A stretch of 11,982 nt of DNA from Alloboseaceae bacterium BT-24-1. GTDB taxonomy: Bacteria > Pseudomonadota > Alphaproteobacteria > Rhizobiales > Beijerinckiaceae. The translations under genes were made by a program, and so were the position numbers. Under the pieces are notes generated by a model. That model made no database searches, was not told the DNA's origin, and saw nothing but the letters and a program-made list of their open reading frames with translations. Below are positions 6,329-11,982 of the stretch, piece by piece. The stretch spans positions 1-11,982 of the forward strand of contig JAOYTL010000038.1 in the NCBI GenBank assembly GCA_025846845.1, read 5' to 3'. The stretch's first letter is position 1. Every line of letters starts with the position of its first letter.

Positions 6329-7328
6329 ACGCGGAAATGTTGATGGCAACCTTTCCGCGATGCTGCCCGCTGCGCAGCCGATCGAACGCTGCCTGCGCCG
6401 CCTCGAAGGCGAAAGTCTCGTCGACGAGCGGCTTGACCCCAGTAGCCATCGCGGCTTTCAGATCGGCGACAGAGCCAACGTAAACTCCGCGGAGATTGAT
6501 GGCCTTCATCAGGATCGCGCCGGTGTCGATCTCGCCCGAGAAGCCGGTGAGAACGCCGACGAGCGCGACTTCGCCTCCGGGCCGCGTTGCGCGAAGCGCC
6601 TGGTTCAAGGTACCGGAGCCGCCGACCTCCACCACGAAGTCGACGCCCTCTCCGCCGGCCATGCCCGCGGCAACCTCCCCCCAATTCGGTGTGGTGCGGT
6701 AGTTGATCGTCGCTTCCGCGCCCAGCTTGCGGGCCCAGGCCAGCTTCTCGTCCGAACTCGAGGTGACGATCGCCCGCGCCCCGGCGGCCCGGGCGAACTG
6801 CAGCGCGAAGGTCGACACGCCACCGGTGCCTTCTATCAGGACGCTGTCACCGGGACGCAGGCCGCGGCCGCCGAACAGGCAGTTCCAGGCCGTGACCCCG
6901 GCACAGGGGTATGCCGCGGCCGCTTCGAAGCTCCAGGCGTCGGGGAATGTCACCGCGGCAGCAGCCGGCAGGACTATCTGCTCGGCGAGCACGCCATCGA
7001 CGAACCCGCCGCCGAGCGCGGTCGCCTGCTTGCGGGCCGAGAACGAGCCGTCCAGCCAGCCGGGCATGAAGCCGAGGACGACGCGCTCGCCGAGCCGGTC
7101 GCGGGACACGCCGTCTCCAACCTGGGTGACGATGCCGGCACCGTCGGACAGCGGTACGAGGTCCTGTTTCTGGTCTCCGCCATAGCGCCCCTCCCGCACG
7201 ATCAGATCCCGATAGTTGAGCGTGGCCGCCTTGAGATCGACGAGCACCTCTCCGGGCCCCGCGGTCGGCGCGACGCCCTCGTGCAGCGTCAGCGGGGCAT
7301 TCGTTCCATTCAGTCGATAAGCGCGCAA
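6327..7328 (-). CDS. Zinc-independent MDR oxidoreductase (quinone reductase/alcohol dehydrogenase-like)
   Basis: The 333-residue protein belongs to the medium-chain dehydrogenase/reductase superfamily. An N-terminal GroES-like domain carries LNYRDLIVREGRYG (37-50), followed by PLSDGAGIV and GERVVLGFMPGW. The Rossmann domain has GTGGVS at 167-172, and the C-terminus ends RGKVAINIS. It resembles the MDR7-like group of zinc-free NAD(P)H oxidoreductases; the substrate is unknown. The start is a TTG at 7328, decided by AAGGAG on the minus strand (7340-7335), six bases upstream; no ATG in frame fits as well, and TTG starts usually lower expression. It is divergent from an HxlR-family gene 87 bp away, which is the classic arrangement of a redox-responsive repressor and its quinone-reductase target. 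It shares only about 26% of recognisable signature positions by eye with the PIG3-type MDR at 2194-3177, so the two are not recent duplicates. Confidence 0.9.
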   Translation of the reverse strand: MRAYRLNGTNAPLTLHEGVAPTAGPGEVLVDLKAATLNYRDLIVREGRYGGDQKQDLVPLSDGAGIVTQVGDGVSRDRLGERVVLGFMPGWLDGSFSARKQATALGGGFVDGVLAEQIVLPAAAAVTFPDAWSFEAAAAYPCAGVTAWNCLFGGRGLRPGDSVLIEGTGGVSTFALQFARAAGARAIVTSSSDEKLAWARKLGAEATINYRTTPNWGEVAAGMAGGEGVDFVVEVGGSGTLNQALRATRPGGEVALVGVLTGFSGEIDTGAILMKAINLRGVYVGSVADLKAAMATGVKPLVDETFAFEAAQAAFDRLRSGQHRGKVAINISA

Positions 7329-7334
7329 TGCCGT

Positions 7335-7340
7335 CTCCTT
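7335..7340 (-). promoter_or_regulatory. Shine-Dalgarno AAGGAG that fixes a TTG start
   Basis: Read on the minus strand, AAGGAG is followed by six bases and then TTG CGC GCT TAT, which opens the MDR reading frame with a typical family N-terminus (RAYRLNG). This ideal spacing is the reason for choosing the non-ATG start. Confidence 0.7.
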
Positions 7341-7377
7341 GGTCTGTGTTGGCGCGCTAGACCTAGGCAGGTAAAGA

Positions 7378-7415
7378 TATGTTCGTAAGTACGATCAAAA
7401 GGAACATGTACTATC
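7378..7415. promoter_or_regulatory. Candidate HxlR operator region in the divergent gap
   Basis: The AT-rich part of the 87-bp gap between the MDR and HxlR genes holds three overlapping symmetric or repeated elements: TCGTA-AG-TACGA (7383-7394), ATGTTC...GAACAT (7379-7384 and 7402-7407), and a direct repeat GTAC(G/T)ATC at 7389-7396 and 7408-7415, spaced by 19 bp. Such clustering immediately before the HxlR start is consistent with autoregulation and control of the MDR gene. AGGA at 7400-7403 probably serves as the HxlR Shine-Dalgarno, so binding here would also affect its expression. Confidence 0.45.
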
Positions 7416-7832
7416 ATGAATGATACTGTCAGGCAGGCGCGCCGCAAGGCGACCCGGACGGGCTGCGCGGTCGAGGCGACACTCAGCGTCATGGGTGGAA
7501 TCTGGAAGCCCGTGCTGATGTTCCACCTTCTCGAAGGACGATTGCGCTTCAATGCGCTGTGCCGCCTGGTGCCGAACGCCACGCCGAGGATGGTGACGAT
7601 CCAGCTCCGCGAGCTCGAGGCCGACGGCATCGTGCGCCGCACCGTCTACCCGGAGGTGCCGCCGCGCGTTGAATACGAGCTGACCGATTTTGGCCGGACG
7701 CTCGAACCGGTGCTGATCAGCTTGCGCGACTGGGGCGAAGCTTTGCAGGCCAGGGACCAGGCCGAGGCGGCATCGGCACTGCCGCCCGCGGTGAGTGCGC
7801 GCGCGGTCGAGCTGGCATCGGGCAATCGTTGA
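7416..7832 (+). CDS. HxlR-family (DUF24) winged-helix transcriptional regulator
   Basis: The 138-residue protein has the compact HxlR domain at about 15-110: GCAVEATLSVMGGIWKPVLMF opens it, FNALCRLVPNATPRMVTIQL forms the recognition region, and VEYELTDFGRTLEPVL the wing and dimer helix. C17, just before the first helix, is the position of the redox-active cysteine in YodB/QorR-type members, so a thiol- or electrophile-responsive role is plausible. Residues 115-138 form a low-complexity Ala-rich tail. The ATG at 7416 gives the usual short N-terminus. It is divergent from the zinc-free MDR gene, and HxlR proteins such as QorR control adjacent quinone reductases, so it most likely represses that gene in response to quinones or other electrophiles. 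Confidence 0.9.
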   Translation: MNDTVRQARRKATRTGCAVEATLSVMGGIWKPVLMFHLLEGRLRFNALCRLVPNATPRMVTIQLRELEADGIVRRTVYPEVPPRVEYELTDFGRTLEPVLISLRDWGEALQARDQAEAASALPPAVSARAVELASGNR

Positions 7833-8242
7833 GCGGCAGCCGGCATCGCGCATGTCAATGACGGGGCGAAGCGTAGGCTCCCGAACGAAACTGCGTCGGC
7901 CGGGCAGATCAAAGGTACGAAAGGCCGCACCGGAAGATGCAAAAGACCGCGCCAGGAAGCGCGCTGTCACCGACGGGACCGTCAGCTCCCTTGTGCCGCG
8001 CCTCCGCGAAAGCCCGGCCGGAAAACGGCGCGATCCGCGCACCGGGTCGGTTCAGAGATCGAGACCACGAGTGTGAGAGCCAATTGCCTCGGAGGCATAC
8101 CAAATAGGTAAGCCAAACGAGTCATGCAGCCCCCATCGAAGTACATTCCCGCTCCAGGCAAATCCACTTTATTGAAATTTCGCAACCTAGGCATCCATGC
8201 AATTTTTCAAAGCCTCAGAGGCGATCACTTTAAGGTCGGTAA
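7833..8242. other. Gene-free region preceding the polysaccharide cluster
   Basis: No convincing gene lies in these 410 bp; the open frames present are Arg/Ser-rich and match no family I know. The first part (to about 8090) keeps the GC-rich character of the left side, while about 8100-8242 turns clearly AT-richer, including TTTATTGAAATTTCG and CAATTTTTC. This probably marks the junction with the polysaccharide cluster and its promoter. TTGAAA at 8172-8177 could be a -35 box, but no clear -10 follows. AAGG at 8232-8235 is the Shine-Dalgarno of the next gene. Confidence 0.5.
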
Positions 8243-9196
8243 ATGAAGATTTTGCTCACCGGCGGCAATGGCTACGTTGGAAGGGAAGTCGCAAGACTTC
8301 TCATGGGCCAGCATAGAGTGTGCATTTTGGACTCCTTACGGTCCGGAGCACTTCGATTATCTTCACAAGATATGGAACAGATCGATTTCATCAAGGCTGA
8401 CATTCGAGACGAAAACGCGGTCCAAACAGCCATTGCGGCCTTCGCACCCGATGTGATCCTGCACCTTGCCGCGATCCACTATATCCCGGAATGCGAAGAC
8501 AATCCGGCGCTCACCATCGGCACCAACGTCGTCGGAACGATGAATTTGCTGCAGGCCTGCCCTCAAGGCTGCAGGTTCGTCTTCGCCAGTAGCGGGGCGG
8601 TCTATAAGCCAGATGGGCGCATGCACCGCGAGGCCAGCGCAATCCTCGAGCCGACCGACATCTACGGCCTGAGCAAACTTCAGGGCGAACACTACGTGCG
8701 CTATATGGGCGCCAAGCGCGGGTTGAGCACGGTTGTCGTTCGCCTTTTCAACGTCGTCGGACCGGGGGAGACGAACCCCCATCTCCTGCCCGAGATCGTC
8801 GCGCAGCTCAAAGCCGGGCGAAATCGCATCAAACTCGGCAATCTCTGGCCCAAGCGCGATTACATTCACGTCAAGGATGCCGCGCGCGGCTTCGCATCGA
8901 CCCTTTTTGGCGCCGACATCGAGCCAGGGAAGACGGTCACCGTCAATCTGGGAACATCGCAGCCTTACTCGGTCGAGGAGATCATAGGTAAGCTTCGCCT
9001 GATCAGCGGCTGCAAGATTGATATCGAGCAGGATCTGTCACGCGTGCGGGCGGTCGATCGCCCCTTCCTCGCCGCCGACAATTCGCTCATTGCGGCAATG
9101 TTCGGCTGGAAGGCGACCCATACCCTCGACGACGCACTGAGCGATCTCTGGTCGGAGCCGGATCTGTCGGACCACCTTCTGGCAGCCTATCGATGA
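8243..9196 (+). CDS. NAD-dependent sugar epimerase/dehydratase (extended SDR, GalE-like)
   Basis: The 317-residue protein is an extended short-chain dehydrogenase acting on a nucleotide sugar. The dinucleotide loop TGGNGYVG covers residues 6-13, D30 ends the second strand (NAD preference), HLAA is at 74-77, the SSGAVY strand carries S117, and the catalytic pair is Y141-x3-K145 (YGLSK). NVVGPGE and KRDYIHVKDAARG fit the sugar-binding half. It is slightly shorter than typical GalE. The start is supported by AAGG seven bases upstream. The stop overlaps the next gene by four bases (ATGA), coupling it to two glycosyltransferases, so it probably supplies an epimerised or dehydrated nucleotide sugar for a surface polysaccharide. 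Which sugar cannot be told. Confidence 0.93.
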   Translation: MKILLTGGNGYVGREVARLLMGQHRVCILDSLRSGALRLSSQDMEQIDFIKADIRDENAVQTAIAAFAPDVILHLAAIHYIPECEDNPALTIGTNVVGTMNLLQACPQGCRFVFASSGAVYKPDGRMHREASAILEPTDIYGLSKLQGEHYVRYMGAKRGLSTVVVRLFNVVGPGETNPHLLPEIVAQLKAGRNRIKLGNLWPKRDYIHVKDAARGFASTLFGADIEPGKTVTVNLGTSQPYSVEEIIGKLRLISGCKIDIEQDLSRVRAVDRPFLAADNSLIAAMFGWKATHTLDDALSDLWSEPDLSDHLLAAYR

Positions 9197-10467
9197 AGGT
9201 TCTCGCGGCCATCGTCGTGTCACCGCATCTTTCGGCCAGCGGTGGCGCCCGAGCGGGCGAGCAACTCAGCGCGTCCCTGATGGAGCATTGCGACATCACC
9301 GTCGCCAACATGATGGACGGTTACCGCGAAGCATTCCCGGCGACACCCCGCCTTCCCCTGACAACCACTCTGCCGGCCTATGCGAGGCGGTTGCCCATCC
9401 CGAACAAATACAGGTCCTTGATCTATCGGTCGGACTTGCCGAGCTTGATCGAGCACGGGGATTTCGATCTCGTCCATCTCCATAATCCAATGCCCGCGCT
9501 CGAATTCAAACGCGTCGCCCATGCATGCCTGCGAGCGAAGATTCCCTACGTAATCTCGACGCACGGCTTCAATGAGATTGCGAACAGGGGCAATGCCTAC
9601 GGATTCGACTTTGCGCGTCGCCAGGTCTGGACGGCGCTTGTGCAGCGGCCTGTCGCTTCGGCCGTGAAGCAGGCCGATTCCGTGCTGGCCCTCTCCCCTG
9701 CCGACATTTCGATCGTGCGCGAAATGGGTTTCATGGGGGCAGACATTCCGATCGTGCCGAACGGCGTACCCAGCCCGGCCCCTGTCGATCCGGTTCGGGA
9801 GCGAACCATTCTCGAGAAGTTCGGTCTGCTCCAGCCTCGCGACCCTGCCAGACCCACATTCATGTTTCTCGGCAATCATACGCCGAACAAGGGCCTTCCC
9901 ATCCTGATGGAGGCCTTCCGATCGATCGCGATCCCATACAACCTCGTGATCGGAGGAGAACGGCGCGGCGAGATCGACTACGATGGCTTCGTCCGTTCAG
10001 CCGCGCCTGATCAACGCATCATCGTGACGGATCGATTGCAGGACGACGAGATATCCACGCTGATGCGGCGATCGGATCTGTTCGTGTTCCCGACTTTGGC
10101 GGACACGTTCCCACTCGTCGTGCTCGAAGCCATGGCTCACGGCCTCCCGGTCGTCGCGTCGGATGTCGGCGGCATTTCATACGAGATCGACGATGGTTGC
10201 GGCCATCTCGTTCCGCCCGGAGACGCGCCTGCACTTGCGTCCAAGCTCCTCGCTCTGACAGCGCAACCCGATCACCTCGTCGCGATGGGCCAGCGCGCCA
10301 GGACAAGGGTCGCAACGCATTTTACCTGGCCGGAAGTGGCGAAGGTCGCGGCTCGGGCCTACGAGGCCGTCTTGCAGAAGCGGACTTTGGCAGCTCGAAA
10401 GGTCCCGGTCAGCGTTGACCGAGAGATGAGACCCCTCACTGGTGACCAGCGAAGGAAGCCGGCATGA
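9193..10467 (+). CDS. Family 4 glycosyltransferase (GT-B, retaining)
   Basis: The 424-residue protein has the two-domain GT-B layout. The N-terminal domain includes the GGARAGEQL loop (17-25), DLVHLHNPMP (92-101) and VISTHGFNE (120-128). The C-terminal donor-binding domain opens with IPIVPNGV (185-192) and has FLGNHTPNKGLPIL (225-238, with the donor-phosphate Lys at 233) and FPTLADTFPLVVLEAMAHGLPVV. The canonical E-x7-E pair appears as D304-x7-E312, an acceptable variation. No signal peptide or membrane segment is seen, so it acts at the cytoplasmic face. The last 25 residues are basic and probably disordered. Its ATG overlaps the epimerase stop, and its stop overlaps the next start in the same way. 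The acceptor and donor sugars are unknown. Confidence 0.93.
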   Translation: MKVLAAIVVSPHLSASGGARAGEQLSASLMEHCDITVANMMDGYREAFPATPRLPLTTTLPAYARRLPIPNKYRSLIYRSDLPSLIEHGDFDLVHLHNPMPALEFKRVAHACLRAKIPYVISTHGFNEIANRGNAYGFDFARRQVWTALVQRPVASAVKQADSVLALSPADISIVREMGFMGADIPIVPNGVPSPAPVDPVRERTILEKFGLLQPRDPARPTFMFLGNHTPNKGLPILMEAFRSIAIPYNLVIGGERRGEIDYDGFVRSAAPDQRIIVTDRLQDDEISTLMRRSDLFVFPTLADTFPLVVLEAMAHGLPVVASDVGGISYEIDDGCGHLVPPGDAPALASKLLALTAQPDHLVAMGQRARTRVATHFTWPEVAKVAARAYEAVLQKRTLAARKVPVSVDREMRPLTGDQRRKPA

Positions 10468-11276
10468 TTGTCACGATCGTCACACCGACGTTGAACGCCA
10501 TTGAATATCTCCGCGACTGTATCGAATCGGCCAAGCGCGGCAATTCGAGGTTTGTCGAGGTGGAGCACGTCATCGTCGACGGTGGCAGCACCGACGGAAC
10601 CGTCGAGATGGCCCGTTCCTATGGCCTGACCGTCCTGACCGGAAAGGACAGCGGCATCTTCGACGCGATCAACAAGGGCTCGTTCGCATCATCGGGCGAG
10701 TTGCTCGGGTTCCTCGGCGCGGACGATGTGCTCATCGACGGCGCGCTCGATCTCGTCGTCAAGACTTATCGCGAGACCAATTTGCCCTGGGTCGTCGGCG
10801 GGATTGAGTGGGTCGACGGCCGAGGGCGCGGCCTTGGCGGACTTGCAGCTCCCCCAAGCTGGATGACCCCTCGCATGCTTGCCAGCCTTGGCTGGAATCC
10901 GACCATGCACATGGGGACGTATTTCTCCCGCAAGTTCTTCACGGAGCTTGGGGGGTTCGATATCGCGTATAAGGACGTTGGGGACTACGAGATGTTCTCT
11001 CGTGCCCGACTGATATCGCGCTATGGCAGGATCGCTCACCCGATCGCTCAATTTCGCCGAACCGGCATGAACAACAGCGCAATTCCGAGCGCCCGTTTGT
11101 CCAATGAGATCGATCGTGTCCGCGCGACCTTTGGACCACGATCGAACGTCGAGTTGAGATTCTGGCGGGTGATGCTGAAAGCCTGGTTCAATACCTGCAA
11201 TCCGACCTGGGTCACATCAAAGATCGTCGATACCGCAAAGACTCGTCTCGGCTTGCAGAAGATCGCACATTTCTGA
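10464..11276 (+). CDS. Family 2 glycosyltransferase (GT-A, inverting)
   Basis: The 270-residue protein is a compact GT2 enzyme of the WcaA/colanic-acid type. It begins with the usual TIVTPTLNA strand, then HVIVDGGSTDGT (35-46, nucleotide-binding D39), a GKDSGIFDAINKG loop (60-72), the metal-site GADD at 85-88 in place of DxD, and DVGDYEMFSR (171-180), containing the likely catalytic acid cluster. No transmembrane helix is apparent. ATGA overlap with the GT4 gene and GAAGGAAG just upstream support translational coupling. It is the last recognisable gene before a 590-bp gene-free stretch and an IS630-type element, so the cluster may have lost downstream members. It presumably adds one sugar to a lipid-linked oligosaccharide or exopolysaccharide unit. 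Confidence 0.93.
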   Translation: MIVTIVTPTLNAIEYLRDCIESAKRGNSRFVEVEHVIVDGGSTDGTVEMARSYGLTVLTGKDSGIFDAINKGSFASSGELLGFLGADDVLIDGALDLVVKTYRETNLPWVVGGIEWVDGRGRGLGGLAAPPSWMTPRMLASLGWNPTMHMGTYFSRKFFTELGGFDIAYKDVGDYEMFSRARLISRYGRIAHPIAQFRRTGMNNSAIPSARLSNEIDRVRATFGPRSNVELRFWRVMLKAWFNTCNPTWVTSKIVDTAKTRLGLQKIAHF

Positions 11277-11867
11277 CGTGCTGCCGGGCAGCGTCCGCTT
11301 GTTGCCCTTGATGGCTGCTGAACGCATCGAGCGCATGCATCAAGCCATCGCAACCGGGCCGTCGAGCTACGGCAGCGGTGCAAAAGATCGCGCCGGGCCA
11401 TGCGACGAGCACAGCGCCAGAGCCCGCCCTCACCTGCTCGAACGAGCTCTGGATAACGCTGCGCATGGTGCGGGTATCAGGACGCTCAGGCTGGCTATCT
11501 GCTTGAGTGAGATCGAACGATATCTTGCTGGCATCCTCACATCGGCAGCCTGGTCTCCTGCTCGCAATGGCCAAGGCTGATTTGGAGCGGCGCTCGGACT
11601 GCGCCTGCTGATCAGGAAGAGCCCGAAGCTGGATCCCAAAGGTGGAGAAGAACGCGCATGGCTACGCAATGGAGAAATCGTGCGGGCCGGGGCGCAACAC
11701 CCGGCTTGCAAGCAGACGCTGATATGTCGGCGTTCCGTGATCTTGGCTTGGCGCAACTGCCACCGCGCCCTGACGTTAGATGCACGGGCAGCTATGTACA
11801 GGAGGCAGTGTGGCTAGGTTGAAAGGCCTAGCCCCCGGCAACCCTGGCAAGAGCGCTCGTTAAACTA
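11277..11867. other. Gene-free region between polysaccharide cluster and IS630 element
   Basis: No recognisable gene is present. One plus-strand frame is open from 11278 to 11577, has a single TGA at 11578-11580, and stays open in the same frame to about 11817; the conceptual protein matches nothing I recognise, and GC-rich DNA often yields such frames. Minus-strand frames here are no better. A short frame with AGGAGG just before a GTG at 11810 encodes only 17 residues. GCTGCCGGGCAGC just after the GT2 stop is self-complementary but too tight to be a terminator. This may be decayed sequence next to the insertion. Confidence 0.45.
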
Positions 11868-11925
11868 GAGCACGCTGATTTTTAGCGGAATCGGGATTCG
11901 CAAATCAGTCGGATCGTGATTCAAG

Positions 11926-11956
11926 ATCTCTGCCGGGACAGGCGGCCGGCAGAGAT
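11926..11956 (+). promoter_or_regulatory. Hairpin occluding the IS630 transposase start codon
   Basis: ATCTCTGCCGG (11926-11936) and CCGGCAGAGAT (11946-11956) form a perfect 11-bp stem with a 9-nt loop, and the right arm includes the A and T of the ATG at 11955. A transcript entering from outside would fold and hide the start, as known for IS10 and IS50. The loop exposes AGGCGG, the likely Shine-Dalgarno. Confidence 0.55.
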
Positions 11957-11982
11957 GACGCGACCTTATTCTGAAGATCTGC
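11955..11982 (+). CDS. IS630-family transposase, N-terminal fragment
   Basis: The last 28 bases encode MTRPYSEDL and part of the next codon. This is the characteristic start of IS630-family transposases (MxRPYSxDLRERV...), leading into an N-terminal helix-turn-helix that binds the terminal repeats. The gene is cut by the window edge. AGGCGG lies nine bases before the ATG. Together with the inverted repeat and TA upstream, the family assignment is fairly safe despite the short length. Confidence 0.7.

Larger units (their letters stand above)
11868..11982 (+). mobile_element. IS630-type insertion sequence, left end (runs off right edge)
   Basis: A TA at 11866-11867, the usual IS630 target, precedes GAGCACGCTGATTTTTAGCG, which resembles from memory the terminal repeats of IS630 elements in Rhizobiales. 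Within it CTGATTT...GCGGAATC and GATTCGCAAATCAG form an imperfect inverted repeat (about 11875-11907). The transposase start follows at 11955. The other end and second TA are outside the window, so the boundary is inferred. Confidence 0.65.

Noticed and set aside
6360..7388. 342-codon plus-strand open frame opposite the second MDR gene
   Set aside because: No family motif, and it would overlap both the MDR gene and the divergent regulatory region.
11280..11295. Terminator directly after the GT2 gene
   Set aside because: GCTGCCGGGCAGC has no usable loop and no following U-tract.
1..11982. CRISPR array, tRNA, rRNA or known riboswitch
   Set aside because: No regularly spaced direct repeats and no cloverleaf or conserved RNA motif were seen on either strand by eye.

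Overview
The window looks like chromosomal accessory DNA from a GC-rich alphaproteobacterium, most likely Rhizobiales (a Bosea/Bradyrhizobium/Methylobacterium-like genome). This guess rests on the GC-rich codon use, the Bug-type periplasmic binding protein with an IclR regulator, the two-subunit Fe-S hydro-lyase, and transposase starts of types common in that order. No rRNA or taxon marker is present, so the genus is inference.

Layout. (a) Positions 1-38 hold the first codons of a transposase on the minus strand that runs off the left edge. (b) Positions 228-4681 hold a minus-strand gene cluster read in the order hydro-lyase alpha, hydro-lyase beta, quinone-oxidoreductase-like MDR enzyme, IclR regulator, Tat-exported Bug/TctC substrate-binding protein. 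A hairpin at 177-209 closes it. (c) Divergently, 4863-6314 encodes a histidine/phenylalanine-ammonia-lyase-fold protein whose MIO-forming Ala-Ser-Gly segment is replaced and shortened (GSMGQSDMAP instead of GSxGASGDLAP). (d) A second MDR oxidoreductase (6327-7328, minus) converges on it and is itself divergent from an HxlR-family regulator (7416-7832, plus). (e) After about 410 bp without a gene and a visible rise in AT, an epimerase, a GT4 glycosyltransferase and a GT2 glycosyltransferase follow on the plus strand (8243-11276), each overlapping the next by ATGA. (f) Positions 11277-11867 show no recognisable gene. (g) An IS630-type element starts near 11868, with its transposase ATG at 11955, and runs off the right edge.

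How the genes may work together. The (b)+(c) block reads as a self-contained uptake and catabolism module: a periplasmic protein captures a small carboxylate, the HAL-fold protein acts on an amino or hydroxy acid (or a related unsaturated acid), the Fe-S hydro-lyase adds or removes water at a C=C bond, the MDR enzyme handles an enone/quinone-like product, and the IclR protein senses an intermediate. The substrate cannot be read from the sequence. The most unusual element is the HAL-fold protein, which keeps the family scaffold but lacks the residues that make the MIO electrophile, so it is unlikely to be an ordinary ammonia-lyase. The HxlR/MDR pair resembles known thiol-sensing regulation of quinone reductases. 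The (e) block is a small surface-polysaccharide assembly cluster, unrelated in function and probably acquired separately.
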